Positions 23,201-36,899 are shown, numbered from the stretch's first letter. The stretch is 64,000 nucleotides of DNA from Eudorina sp. 2006-703-Eu-15 (GCA_003117195.1 BDSI01000004.1:124001-188000); one strand, 5' to 3'. Numbers and translations are program-made. Notes: generated by a model not told the origin, from the letters alone.

Positions 23201-25323
23201 CAGTGGGTGGCGATCTGGTGAACGCTAAGGCATGGGGGGGCAGCTCGGGTGCATTAAAAGAGTTTGCGGGGTCTACACCAAGGAACAAACGAATCATCGT
23301 CAATGCCATCCGCCAACATCCGAGGACTCACCGAGAATGAGTAAGGGGGCCTGTGCGTTGTCTTGGTGGGGATATACAACGAAGGATCTGGCGGAAGTGA
23401 TGGTTCGGCTTGGCTGCCCTCTGGCCCAGGTTCAACGCGACCGACCCCCGACCCGATCAGTCCTACGGACGTGCCTTACACCGATGCCGAACTGGAGAAG
23501 TTCACGGTCCCAAACGTCAGGGGCATGCACAGTTGGAAGGGTTAGGTCCACCTGCCTTGTGACGTGCACTGGGCACAGCCGGGTCGCGGCCCCCGTGGAG
23601 CTCCCGTGCAGCTCTCCCACTTGCCTGGGTACTGACTTGCCTGGGTACTGACTGTCCTCCAGCTTCCCGAAGCGATCACTCGCGCAGCACTAAGATGCTC
23701 AGCCACCGGTAAGCAGCAGCAGCGCGGCGAGACTCGTTCCACTGAGGCGGTACCCAGTACAGATGCAGGGTATCCAGGGCGCCCTGCCGTCGCTGAGCCC
23801 CGAAGGCATGCCGTGTATCCCCCGAGACGCAGAGAGTTGACTTAGCCCCGGTCTGCCCTGCCCTGTCAACCTAATATGTCTCCCCATATGCCCGGTTCTG
23901 CACGCCTCCGCTTCTCTCTGTTGGTGCGCAGCATGCGTCAGGTGTACGACTTGCTGCTGAAGACGCTGCGCATCCACCGCGACGACACGGTCCACCTGCC
24001 GGCCTGGGTGGTCAAGGCGATGTATAAGCCCATGGACGCCGTCCGCCGCATGGTAAGGGTGCAGACACCTCCATCGGCAGCCCTCGCCTGGAACCTGCGG
24101 ACGTGGACATCAGGCTGAGGACATTCGTGCTGGAAGGCCATAGGCCTCCCAGCACGCAAGCCCTCAGCCTAAATTGCTGGTAGGGCTCACACAAAGTGGG
24201 TTCAAGGCCATCGCGGGTTGAGTATCAAGCACAAAATACGACGAGGCAGCAGGATCGTGGCGCCTGCAGCGGCCGCGTGTTGCGACCGCTGCGGAATGTG
24301 TAGTGGGTGGGTGCGGACGCGGTTGATGATGGGCCGATTAGCTTAGCAGCTGTGCTGGGCTTGAGCCTAGACACCTCGTTCCGGCATCACCTGCCCAGTC
24401 TGAAGCTATGCAACAAGTGCGGGCCAGCGCATCTGGGCTGCGGGAGAGGCCGAACACCCCGGGAGAGGCCACTCTGAGCGAATGTGTAGGTTAATATTTG
24501 TCGCTGGGCGTTCTTGCAACAGGCGAGGGAGCACCGACTTTGAACGCCGCTGCACGCACAAGGATTCAGAATGTCGGTGGGTGCGACATCGTCCGCTGTA
24601 TCCGCTGCTCTCGCTGCCTCCGCTCCCCCCCCGCAGCTGCCGTCCCTGCCGATGACTAGCCCTATGGCTACCGATGACTACGTGGAGGAGAGCCTGCGGG
24701 ATAAGGTTGTGCCGCAGGGTGCCCTGGGGTACGCGGACCTGGAGATCGTGCCGCAGAAGGTCACGGACGGCATGGCCATCGAGCCCGTGCGCCATGCACG
24801 TGTGGGCGGCTACAGGTACGTAGGTCGCCGGGCGGCGGGGCGTTTGGGGTTTAGGCGGACAACCACGGGGGAGGCGCCGCCATCGTCGAGTCCGGCACGC
24901 CTGCGTGTGGAGTGGCGAGCCTCTTGAGACCTATTCCTTCTGGGGGAATAAGAGGGACATGTATGTGTTACAGGCGCGCACATCTTGCCCTTCATGCTGA
25001 AGGCAAGGCCGCTTTCGTCCTCAACCCGTTATCTGGTTTGGATAAGCGCGAGTAGTGCCCAGCGTCATGCAATCCGCAGGTCTTGAGTACACTGGCTGTG
25101 CACATACGAACATGCAGTCATGATTGAAGAGGGCGGAAAGGACGGGCAAGGTCTCGGGATAATTTACGGTGGCGGTCCTTGTCGATAGTTCTGTTCCCTG
25201 CCCCTTTCAGTGTGACGATGCCCCTTGCATTGTTCCATCGGCGCGCGCAGGTGGGGTGACATGGCCAAGGTGGCGAAGGATGTCCCGGAGTCGGTGCGGA
25301 AGTATTACAACATCAAGCAGTAA
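20295..25323 (+). CDS. NUOA9: NADH:ubiquinone oxidoreductase (complex I) subunit NDUFA9-like, mitochondrial
   Basis: Nine exons join in phase to 395 residues: 20295-20349, 20463-20551, 20619-20774, 20888-21045, 21570-21716, 22887-23096, 23932-24052, 24637-24815 and 25251-25323 (TAA at 25321). The product is the 39-kDa atypical short-chain-dehydrogenase-fold subunit of mitochondrial complex I, in the matrix arm, where it binds a nucleotide cofactor structurally rather than for catalysis. The first about 45 residues ([11 protein letters not shown]..., Arg and Ala rich with no acidic residues at the start) look like a mitochondrial targeting peptide. The Rossmann glycine motif GSNGFVG follows in exon 3. 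The blocks [10 protein letters not shown], the [10 protein letters not shown] region and the YLGGPEVLT region are typical of the NDUFA9 family. Length matches the family. No frame breaks are visible. It lies divergent to PF6. Confidence 0.96.
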
Positions 25324-26513
25324 CCTGACCGCTGCGCGTGATATCGCGCGATACCCCTTCGCGTGTCAGAGGTTCGCCCGAACGACGTCACACAAGAGCC
25401 AGGAATCCGCCCAAGGCTGGTTCGCGCGTTCTGATGTGGGTCCGGGTGCCGCTTGCCTCATTGACCTGAACGCCTCAGATAGTTATGGCGCTTGCTTATC
25501 TGGTGTCGGGGCTTGGCTTATCTGTGTTTGTTTATCGATTACGTGTATAAAAGCGAAAGCGAATGCTTGTGGCGGGCAGGGGCGCCCGGGTTTTGCAACG
25601 AGTTCGTTCAAGGGGTAGCGAGGTCGTGTAGAGCAGGTGGTGGCGGTTTGTTGCCGGGGCGGCTGGAATGATTATGAGTGGTTGCACTTGTTTTTGTTTG
25701 GCGGTAGCCGACGCAGGGCTACAGTAGTTGTGCGTGCGTTTTATAACTCAGTGCGGATGCGGCATATGAATCAGGCCGGGCATGGGGGATACACCCAAGC
25801 TGCGCCCTGAGAGCGCTCGGTTCACGGTAATGTCATCTTGGTGCCCTTTCTTACAAACCGGGGTATGGCAGCAGGGGAGGCTTCACGGTAGGCTTGCGTC
25901 GTTGGCTTAGAGAAGCTAGATTCTTCGCTGACAGTCAGATATGACCAGCCTGTGTCGGCCGTGGGGGTCGCCGGCAAGTTCGTCCGCGTGGAATGGCGTA
26001 CTTCATTTGTTAGGGTCAAGGATGCAGCACTGCAGCAGGCGCGCATAGGCGCTTTCGTTCAGCCACAGCCGCTAGTCCAGAGAGACCCACTGTCGCGCGT
26101 CCACCAATTCACAGTGGGCCCAATCAGCCTTGTAGTGCTCAAGGGTGCACCACAGCTATGGCACCGCACACGAGTGATGCTGTCCTCAGCCTTCATGCCT
26201 GGCATTAAGACATGGCTGCATCCAACCTGCCGCCGCTGAAAGCCTCCCGCAAACCCAGGGGCCTATCCGTCACATACACAAGTAAGGCGCAACTCGGAGC
26301 AGAGCGCGCTGAAAACTGACCACCGTGCGCTATACAACACTCGGCAGGTAGCAACCCGCACAGGAAGAGGTCACACTGGATGGTAGTAAGGGACAGGCCA
26401 CGATTACCAAAAGCAGGGAAGAACATAACCGACCGAAAACACCCTGGATATACAACCAATGAAGATTTGTGCATCTTCGACAGTCACGGCACCACGGGAG
26501 ATGATCGCCTGCT
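25324..26513. other. NUOA9 3' region and intergenic spacer
   Basis: Contains the NUOA9 3' UTR. I find no TGTAA signal within this stretch. No open frame here has features of a real gene. Confidence 0.5.
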
Positions 26514-26603
26514 GGGGTGATGGAGATGATCGCGCACGCAGGTCGCCGCGCTTGCCCTGCGCGCATCTCCATCATCCCATCATGCGATCATCGCCATCAC
26601 CCC
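26514..26603. repeat. imperfect inverted repeat at the left edge of the satellite
   Basis: The arms GGGGTGATGGAGATGATCGC (26514-26533) and GCGATCATCGCCATCACCCC (26584-26603) are complementary except for one base. Between them lie related GATGGAGAT/ATCTCCATC pieces, so the whole stretch can fold into a long hairpin about 46 bases before the array. Confidence 0.85.
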
Positions 26604-26649
26604 ATCAGCATGTTTGCAACTCTCTCTCCAGGCGAATCGAGTTTGTGTA

Positions 26650-29600
26650 TGACAGACCCGTGGATGTGCTGGGGGTATGGATCCATGGCCGGGTGCGTGC
26701 GGGAGAGGCCTTGACGTGTCCAGCCCTGCCGGGTCCTGTGTGGCAGGATCACCCCATCCCCCACACGTTTCCCCCGATATCTCCCCGCCGCGGTGTCGCC
26801 TCCCCGCCGCGCTGCCCCCTCGCGATGCGTCTTGATATGACAGACCGGTGGATGTGCTGGGGGTATGGATCCATGACCGGGTGCGTGCGGGACAGGCCTT
26901 GGGGTCCTGTGTGGCAGGATCACCCCATCCCCCACACGTTTCCCCCGATATCTCCCCGCCGCGGTGCCGCCTCCCCGCCGCGCTGCCCCCTCGCGATGCG
27001 TCTTGATATGACAAACCCGTGGATGTGCTGGGGGTATGGATCCATGACCGGGTGCGTGCGGGAGAGGCCTTGACGTGTCCAGCCCTGCCGGGTCCTGTGT
27101 GGCAGGATCACCCCATCCCCCACACGTTTCCCCCGATATCTCCCCGCCGCGGTGTCGCCTCCCCGCCGCGCTGCCCCCTCGCGATGCGTCTTGATATGAC
27201 AGACCCGTGGATGTGCTGGGGGTATGGATCCATGACCGGGTGCGTGCGGGACAGGCCTTGGGGTCCTGTGTGGCAAGATCACCCCATCCCCCACACGTTT
27301 CCCCCGATATCTCCCCGCCGCGGTGCCGCCTCCCCGCCGCGCTGCCCCCTCGCGATGCGTCTTGATATGACAGACCCGTGGATGTGCTGGGGGTATGGAT
27401 CCATGACCGGGTGCGTGCGGGAGAGGCCTTGACGTGTCCAGCCCTGCCGGGTCCTGTGTGGCAGGATCACCCCATCCCCCACACGTTTCCCCCGATATCT
27501 CCCCGCCGCGGTGTCGCCTCCCCGCCGCGCTGCCCCCTCGCAATGCGTCTTGATATGAAAAACCCGTGGATGTGCTGGGGGTATGGATCCATGACCGGGT
27601 GCGTGCGGGAGAGGCCTTGACGTGTTCAGCCCTGCCGGGTCCTGTGTGGCAGGATCACCCCATCCCCCACACGTTTCCCCCGATATCTCCCCGCCGCGGT
27701 GTCACCTCCCCGCGCGGCGCCCCCTCGCGATGCGTCTGGATACGACGGACCCGTGGATGTGCTGGGGGTATGGATCCATGACCGGGTGCGTGCGGGAGAG
27801 GCCTTGACGTGTCCAGCCCTGCCGGGTCCTGTGTGGCAGGATCACCCCATCCCCCACACGTTTCCCCCGATATCTCCCCGCCGCGGTGTCGCCTCCCCGC
27901 CGCGCTGCCCCCTCGCGATGCGTCTTGATATGACGGACCCGTGGATGTGCTGGGGGTATGGATCCATGGCCGGGTGCGTGCGGGAAAGGCCTTGACGTGT
28001 CCAGCCCTGCCGGGTCCTGTGTGGCAGGATCACCCCATCCCCCACACGTTTCCCCCGATATCTCCCCGCCGCGGTGCCGCCTCCCCGCCGCGCTGCCCCC
28101 TCGCGATGAGTCTTGATATGACGGACCCGTGGATGTGCTGGGGGTATGGATCCATGACCGGGTGCGTGCGGGACAGGCCTTGGGGTCCTGTGTGGCAGGA
28201 TCACCCCATCCCCCACACGTTTCCCCCGATATCTCCCCGCCGCGGTGCCGCCTCCCGCCGCGCTGCCCCCTCGCGATGCGTCTTGAAATGACAAACCCGT
28301 GGATGTGCTGGGGGTATGGATCCATGACCGGGTGCGTGCGGGAGAGGCCTTGACGTGTCCAGCCCTGCCGGGTCCTGTGTGGCAGGATCACCCCATCCCC
28401 ACACGTTTCCCCCGATATCTCCCCGCCGCGGTGTCGCCTCCCCGCCGCGCTGACCCCTCGCGATGCGTCTTGATATGACAGACCCGTGGATGTGCTGGGG
28501 GTATGGATCCATGACCGGGTGCGTGCGGGACAGGCCTTGGGGTCCTGTGTGGCAAGATCACCCCATCCCCCACACGTTTCCCCGATATCTCCCCGCCGCG
28601 GTGCCGCCTCCCCGCCGCGCTGCCCCTCGCGATGCGTCTTAATATGACAGACCCGTGGATGTGCTGGGGTATGGATCCATGACCGGGTGCGTGCGGGAGA
28701 GGCCTTGACGTGTCCAGCCCTGCCGGGTCCTGTGTGGCAGGATCACCCCATCCCCCACACGTTTCCACCGATATCTCCCCGCCGCGGTGTCGCCTCCCCG
28801 CCGCGCTGCCCCCTCGCAATGCGTCTTGATATGACGAACCCGTGGATGTGCTGGGGGTATGGATCCATGACCGGGTGCGTGCGGGAGAGGCCTTGACGTG
28901 TTCAGCCCTGCCGGGTCCTGTGTGGCAGGATCACCCCATCCCCCACACGTTTCCCCCGATATCTCCCCGCCGCGGTGCCGCCTCCCCGCCGCGCTGCCAC
29001 CTCGCGATGCGTCTTGATATGACGGACCCGTGGATGTGCTGGGGGTATGGATCCATGACCGGGTGCGTGCGGGAGAGGCCTTGACGTGTCCAGCCCTGCC
29101 GAGTCCTGTGTGGCAGGATCACCCCATCCCCACACGTTTCCCCCGATATCTCCCCGCCGCGGTGCCGCCTCCCCGCCGCGCTGCCCCCTCGCGATGCGTC
29201 TTGATATGAAGGACCCGTGGATGTGCTGGGGGTATGGATCCATGGCCGGGTGCGTGCGGGAAAGGCCTTGACGTGTCCAGCCCTGCCGGGTCCTGTGTGG
29301 CAGGATCACCCCATCCCCCACACGTTTCCCCCGATATCTCCCCGCCGCGGTGTCGCCTCCCCGCCGCGCTGCCCCCTCGCGATGCGTCTTGATATGACAG
29401 ACCCGTGGATGTGCTGGGGGTATGGATCCATGACCGGGTGCGTGCGGGACAGGCCTTGGGGTCCTGTGTGGCAAGATCACCCCATCCCCCACACGTTTCC
29501 CCGATATCTCCCCGCCGCGGTGCCGCCTCCCCGCCGCGCTGCCCCCTCGCGATGCGTCTTAATATGACAGACCCGTGGATGTGCTGGGGGTATGGATCCA

Positions 29601-32600
29601 TGACCGGGTGCGTGCGGGAGAGGCCTTGACGTGTCCAGCCCTGCCGGGTCCTGTGTGGCAGGATCACCCCATCCCCCACACGTTTCCACCGATATCTCCC
29701 CGCCGCGGTGTCGCCTCCCCGCCGCGCTGCCCCTCGCAATGCGTCTTGATATGACGAACCCGTGGATGTGCTGGGGGTATGGATCCATGACCGGGTGCGT
29801 GCGGGAGAGGCCTTGACGTGTTCAGCCCTGCCGGGTCCTGTGTGGCAGGATCACCCCATCCCCACACGTTTCCCCCGATATCTCCCCGCCGCGGTGTCAC
29901 CTCCCCGCGCGGCGCCCCTCGCGATGCGTCTGGATACGACAGACCCGTGGATGTGCTGGGGGTATGGATCCATGACCGGGTGCGTGCGGGAGAGGCCTTG
30001 ACGTGTTCAGCCCTGCCGGGTCCTGTGTGGCAGGATCACCCCATCCCCCACACGTTTCCCCGATATCTCCCCGCCGCGGTGTCACCTCCCCGCGCGGCGC
30101 CCCCTCGCGATGCGTCTGGATACGACAGACCCGTGGATGTGCTGGGGGTATGGATCCATGACCGGGTGCGTGCGGGAGAGGCCTTGACGTGTCCAGCCCT
30201 GCCGGGTCCTGTGTGGCAGGATCACCCCATCCCCCACACGTTTCCCCCGATATCTCCCCGCCGCGGTGTCGCCTCCCCGCCGCGCTGCCCCTCGCGATGC
30301 GTCTTGATATGACGGACCCGTGGATGTGCTGGGGGTATGGATCCATGGCCGGGTGCGTGCGGGAAAGGCCTTGACGTGTCCAGCCCTGCCGGGTCCTGTG
30401 TGGCAGGATCACCCCATCCCCACACGTTTCCCCCGATATCTCCCCGCCGCGGTGCCGCCTCCCCGCCGCGCTGCCCCCTCGCGATGCGTCTTGATATGAC
30501 GGACCCGTGGATGTGCTGGGGGTATGGATCCATGACCGGGTGCGTGCGGGACAGGCCTTGGGGTCCTGTGTGGCAGGATCACCCCATCCCCCACACGTTT
30601 CCCCCGATATCTCCCCGCCGCGGTGCCGCCTCCCCGCCGCGCTGCCCCCTCGCGATGCGTCTTGATATGACGGACCCGTGGATGTGCTGGGGGTATGGAT
30701 CCATGACCGGGTGCGTGCGGGAGAGGCCTTGACGTGTCCAGCCCTGCCGGGTCCTGTGTGGCAGGATCACCCCATCCCCCACACGTTTCCCCCGATATCT
30801 CCCCGCCGCGGTGTCGCCTCCCCGCCGCGCTGCCCCCTCGCGATGCGTCTTGATATGACAGACCCGTGGATGTGCTGGGGGTATGGATCCATGACCGGGT
30901 GCGTGCGGGACAGGCCTTGGGGTCCTGTGTGGCAAGATCACCCCATCCCCCACACGTTTCCCCGATATCTCCCCGCCGCGGTGCCGCCTCCCCGCCGCGC
31001 TGCCCCTCGCGATGCGTCTTAATATGACAGACCCGTGGATGTGCTGGGGGTATGGATCCATGACCGGGTGCGTGCGGGAGAGGCCTTGACGTGTCCAGCC
31101 CTGCCGGGTCCTGTGTGGCAGGATCACCCCATCCCCCACACGTTTCCCCCGATATCTCCCCGCCGCGGTGTCGCCTCCCCGCCGCGCTGCCCCCTCGCAA
31201 TGCGTCTTGATATAACGAACCCGTGGATGTGCTGGGGGTATGGATCCATGACCGGGTGCGTGCGGGAGAGGCCTTGACGTGTTCAGCCCTGCCGGGTCCT
31301 GTGTGGCAGGATCACCCCATCCCCCACACGTTTCCCCCGATATCTCCCCGCCGCGGTGTCACCTCCCGCGCGCGCCCCCTCGCGATGCGTCTGGATACGA
31401 CAGACCCGTGGATGTGCTGGGGGTATGGATCCATGACCGGGTGCGTGCGGGAGAGGCCTTGACGTGTCCAGCCCTGCCGGGTCCTGTGTGGCAGGATCAC
31501 CCCATCCCCCACACGTTTCCCCCGATATCTCCCCGCCGCGGTGCCGCCTCCCCGCCGCGCTGCCCCCTCGCGATGCGTCTTGATATGACGGACCCGTGGA
31601 TGTGCTGGGGGTATGGATCCATGACCGGGTGCGTGCGGGAGAGGCCTTGACGTGTCCAGCCCTGCCGGGTCCTGTGTGGTAGGATCACCCCATCCCCCAC
31701 ACGTTTCCCCCGATATCTCCCCGCCGCGGTGCCGCCTCCCCGCCGCGCTGCCCCCTCGCGATGCGTCTTGATATGAAGGACCCGTGGATGTGCTGGGGGT
31801 ATGGATCCATGGCCGGGTGCGTGCGGGAAAGGCCTTGACGTGTCCAGCCCTGCCGGGTCCTGTGTGGCAGGATCACCCCATCCCCCACACGTTTCCCCCG
31901 ATATCTCCCCGCCGCGGTGTCGCCTCCCCGCCGCGCTGCCCCCTCGCGATGCGTCTTGATATGACAGACCCGTGGATGTGCTGGGGGTATGGATCCATGA
32001 CCGGGTGCGTGCGGGACAGGCCTTGGGGTCCTGTGTGGCAAGATCACCCCATCCCCCACACGTTTCCCCCGATATCTCCCCGCCGCGGTGCCGCCTCCCC
32101 GCCGCGCTGCCCCCTCGCGATGCGTCTTAATATGACAGACCCGTGGATGTGCTGGGGGTATGGATCCATGACCGGGTGCGTGCGGGAGAGGCCTTGACGT
32201 GTCCAGCCCTGCCGGGTCCTGTGTGGCAGGATCACCCCATCCCCCACACGTTTCCCCCGATATCTCCCCGCCGCGGTGTCGCCTCCCCGCCGCGCTGCCC
32301 CCTCGCAATGCGTCTTGATATGACGAACCCGTGGATGTGCTGGGGGTATGGATCCATGACCGGGTGCGTGCGGGAGAGGCCTTGACGTGTTCAGCCCTGC
32401 CGGGTCCTGTGTGGCAGGATCACCCCATCCCCCACACGTTTCCCCCGATATCTCCCCGCCGCGGTGTCACCTCCCCGCGCGGCGCCCCCTCGCGATGCGT
32501 CTGGATACGACAGACCCGTGGATGTGCTGGGGGTATGGATCCATGACCGGGTGCGTGCGGGAGAGGCCTTGACGTGTTCAGCCCTGCCGGGTCCTGTGTG

Positions 32601-35600
32601 GCAGGATCACCCCATCCCCCACACGTTTCCCCCGATATCTCCCCGCCGCGGTGTCACCTCCCCGCGCGGCGCCCCCTCGCGATGCGTCTGGATACGACAG
32701 ACCCGTGGATGTGCTGGGGGTATGGATCCATGACCGGGTGCGTGCGGGAGAGGCCTTGACGTGTCCAGCCCTGCCGGGTCCTGTGTGGCAGGATCACCCC
32801 ATCCCCCACACGTTTCCCCCGATATCTCCCCGCCGCGGTGCCGCCTCCCCGCCGCGCTGCCCCCTCGCGATGCGTCTTGATATGACGGACCCGTGGATGT
32901 GCTGGGGGTATGGATCCATGACCGGGTGCGTGCGGGACAGGCCTTGGGGTCCTGTGTGGCAGGATCACCCCATCCCCCACACGTTTCCCCCGATATCTCC
33001 CCGCCGCGGTGCCGCCTCCCCGCCGCGCTGCCCCCTCGCGATGCGTCTTGATATGACAAACCCGTGGATGTGCTGGGGGTATGGATCCATGACCGGGTGC
33101 GTGCGGGAGAGGCCTTGACGTGTCCAGCCCTGCCGGGTCCTGTGTGGCAGGATCACCCCATCCCCCACACGTTTCCCCGATATCTCCCCGCCGCGGTGTC
33201 GCCTCCCCGCCGCGCTGCCCCCTCGCGATGCGTCTTGATATGACAGACCCGTGGATGTGCTGGGGGTATGGATCCATGACCGGGTGCGTGCGGGACAGGC
33301 CTTGGGGTCCTGTGTGGCAAGATCACCCCATCCCCCACACGTTTCCCCCGATATCTCCCCGCCGCGGTGCCGCCTCCCCGCCGCGCTGCCACCTCGCGAT
33401 GCGTCTTGATATGACGGACCCGTGGATGTGCTGGGGGTATGGATCCATGACCGGGTGCGTGCGGGAGAGGCCTTGACGTGTCCAGCCCTGCCGAGTCCTG
33501 TGTGGCAGGATCACCCCATCCCCCACACGTTTCCCCCGATATCTCCCCGCCGCGGTGCCGCCTCCCCGCCGCGCTGCCCCCTCGCGATGCGTCTTGATAT
33601 GACGGACCCGTGGATGTGCTGGGGGTATGGATCCATGACCGGGTGCGTGCGGGACAGGCCTTGGGGTCCTGTGTGGCAAGATCACCCCATCCCCCACACG
33701 TTTCCCCCGATATCTCCCCGCCGCGGTGTCGCCTCCCCGCCGCGCTGCCCCCTCGCGATGCGTCTTGATATGAAGGACCCGTGGATGTGCTGGGGGTATG
33801 GATCCATGGCCGGGTGCGTGCGGGAAAGGCCTTGACGTGTCCAGCCCTGCCGGGTCCTGTGTGGCAGGATCACCCCATCCCCCACACGTTTCCCCCGATA
33901 TCTCCCCGCCGCGGTGCCGCCTCCCCGCCGCGCTGCCCCCTCGCGATGCGTCTTGATATGACGGACCCGTGGATGTGCTGGGGGTATGGATCCATGACCG
34001 GGTGCGTGCGGGACAGGCCTTGGGGTCCTGTGTGGCAGGATCACCCCATCCCCCACACGTTTCCCCCGATATCTCCCCGCCGCGGTGCCGCCTCCCCGCC
34101 GCGCTGCCCCCTCGCGATGCGTCTTGATATGAAAAACCCGTGGATGTGCTGGGGGTATGGATCCATGACCGGGTGCGTGCGGGAGAGGCCTTGACGTGTC
34201 CAGCCCTGCCGAGTCCTGTGTGGCAGGATCACCCCATCCCCCACACGTTTCCCCCGATATCTCCCCGCCGCGGTGCCGCCTCCCCGCCGCGCTGCCCCCT
34301 CGCGATGCGTCTTGATATGAAGGACCCGTGGATGTGCTGGGGGTATGGATCCATGGCCGGGTGCGTGCGGGAAAGGCCTTGACGTGTCCAGCCCTGCCGG
34401 GTCCTGTGTGGCAGGATCACCCCATCCCCCACACGTTTCCCCCGATATCTCCCCGCCGCGGTGTCGCCTCCCCGCCGCGCTGCCCCCTCGCGATGCGTCT
34501 TGATATGACAGACCCGTGGATGTGCTGGGGGTATGGATCCATGACCGGGTGCGTGCGGGACAGGCCTTGGGGTCCTGTGTGGCAAGATCACCCCATCCCC
34601 CACACGTTTCCCCCGATATCTCCCCGCCGCGGTGCCGCCTCCCCGCCGCGCTGCCCCCTCGCGATGCGTCTTGATATGACGGACCCGTGGATGTGCTGGG
34701 GGTATGGATCCATGGCCGGGTTCGTGCGGGAGAGGCCTTGACGTGTCCAGCCCTGCCGGGTCCTGTGTGGCAGGATCACCCCATCCCCCACACGTTTCCC
34801 CCGATATCTCCCCGCCGCGGTGCCGCCTCCCCGCCGCGCTGCCCCCTCGCGATGCGTCTTGATATGACGGACCAGTGGATGTGCTGGGGGTATGGATCCA
34901 TGGCCGGGTGCGTGCGGGAGAGGCCTTGACGTGTCCAGCCCTGCCGGGTCCTGTGTGGCAGGATCACCCCATCCCCCACACGTTTCCCCCGATATCTCCC
35001 CGCCGCGGTGTCGCCTCCCCGCCGCGCTGCCCCCTCGCGATGCGTCTTGATATGACAGACCCGTGGATGTGCTGGGGGTATGGATCCATGACCGGGTGCG
35101 TGCGGGAGAGGCCTTGACGTGTCCAGCCCTGCCGGGTCCTGTGTGGCAGGATCACCCCATCCCCCACACGTTTCCCCCGATATCTCCCCGCCGCGGTGTC
35201 GCCTCCCCGCCGCGCTGCCCCCTCGCGATGCGTCTTGATATGACGGACCCGTGGATGTGCTGGGGGTATGGATCCATGGCCGGGTGCGTGCGGGAGAGGC
35301 CTTGACGTGTCCAGCCCTGCCGGGTCCTGTGTGGCAGGATCACCCCATCCCCCACACGTTTCCCCCGATATCTCCCCGCCGCGGTGCCGCCTCCCCGCCG
35401 CGCTGCCCCCTCGCGATGCGTCTTGATATGATGGACCCGTGGATGTGCTGGGGGTATGGATCCATGGCCGGGTGCGTGCGGGAGAGGCCTTGACGTGTCC
35501 AGCCCTGCCGGGTCCTGTGTGGCAGGATCACCCCATCCCCCACACGTTTCCCCCGATATCTCACCGCCGCGGTGTCGCCTCCCCGCCGCGCTGCCCCCTC

Positions 35601-35779
35601 GCGATGCGTCTTGATATGACGGACCCGTGGATGTGCTGGGGGTATGGATCCATGGCCGGGTGCGTGCGGGAGAGGCCTTGACGTGTCCAGCCCTGCCGGG
35701 TCCTGTGTGGCAGCAAGACCCCACCCCCAACACGTTTCCCCCGATATCTCACCGCCGCGGTGTCGCCTCCCCGCCGCAC
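26650..35779. repeat. tandem satellite array, about 50 units of 188 or 171 bp
   Basis: I count about 50 occurrences of the TGGATGTGCTGGGGGTATGG core. Spacing is 188 bp for long units and about 171 bp for short units. The short form lacks a 17-base piece around GACGTGTCCAGCCCTGCC and reads ...GACAGGCCTTGGGGTCC. Long and short units often alternate (188+171=359), and at 34687-35627 only long units occur. A third variant carries CTCCCCGCGCGGCGCC and TCTGGATACGA (near 27703, 29898, 30088, 31361, 32468 and 32656). Most units hold BamHI (inside the palindrome ATGGATCCAT), EcoRV, SacII and StuI sites. Single-base indels in C-runs are common. The last unit is truncated and diverged (35715-35779). Units are highly alike, which suggests recent amplification or homogenisation. 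The unit is not a multiple of three and the open frames across it are by-products. Confidence 0.97.
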
Positions 35780-36899
35780 CCAAGCTACCATGAACCACCC
35801 CGTTCCATGTGTGCAGCTTTCTCGATGGCGGCCCGACTCCTCCGAGTTCCCGGTCGCACTCGCACGTTTCTTGCCGCACGGCTGAGCGAGGTCCCTACTG
35901 TTCTCGACCATGCGGTTTTGTAAGGGGGCCCCACCACGCCAGCTAGCCCTCCGCATCGTCCCTGCTGGTTGATTTGCCCTGCAGCTCCTCGGTGAGCCAT
36001 CCGTCGAAAACTGTCGCGCAGCGACCGCACTGCCATGAAGTCACATCTAACCTTTTTCATGCCTGGGCCCTGTGCGTGCTAGGCCTGCCTTAGGGAGCAA
36101 GGTCGCCGTGACTGTCCTACCTGTGGTCCGTCGGTGTTTGGCCCCTCACTGCCGCCGCTGCGACGAACAGGCGCACGCACGGCGTTTGAGACATAGATAC
36201 CGTCCAGCCGGGACCCTCCTTCGGGACTGGGGCGTTGTAGATATGTGAGTGATCCCTCCCCTGTGGATAATGTAATGTAACGTTATAAGGTGGACCCGTA
36301 TCCCGACCGGGTGTTCCAACGGGCCCAGATAGCTCATAGGTGCCTCGTCTCATCAATCCCTACCAAGGACTGCGCACCCATCCTCCATCACCCGCGGGGG
36401 GGTCACGCAGCCATACCGGCCACTACACCAGGTTACCAGCGCGCCAGGATTGCCTCTCCTGGAAACCGCGCCAGACCCGCCTAATCACACGGCGGTGAGG
36501 GGACGGTGTGGGTGCAGGATGCGGCATGTTGAGAAAAGAAACCCGCCCGCCCGAATCCAGGTGCCGTATGTGTCCGCGAGGCCCACGCACGTTCCTGCAA
36601 CCACTTGCGCCACCGCCAACAGCACACGCCTGACATAACACCTTGGTGCGCAAGTGCCGCAGCAATGTCGACAGCGGCATGAACGCGCGGCGGTTGAGCA
36701 GGCAGGGTATGCACAACAGCGCTTTGTCGTGGTTACAGTATGCCGCGCCCATATTTGCTTCCACAGCGTGTCAGCGTACAGCATCAGACATTCAACCTTG
36801 CAACAACAATGTAAAATTATGTACGACAACAAACCTGCCGCCTTGGCGGTGGCCTGCCGCCTTGGCGGTGGGGCCTACTGGGGCTTGCTCTGGTATACA
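35780..36899. other. right flank of the satellite, no supported gene
   Basis: Single-copy-looking sequence. A small direct duplication (GCCGCCTTGGCGGTGG twice) lies at about 36837-36871. Some open frames on the minus strand (36423-36764) look weakly protein-like, but I recognise no domain. Confidence 0.4.

Noticed and set aside
26665..35800. Dozens of open frames of 60-263 residues on both strands of the satellite
   Set aside because: They are the same few frames repeated. The unit is not a multiple of three, frames break at each unit or variant, and both strands are open at once because of the base composition.
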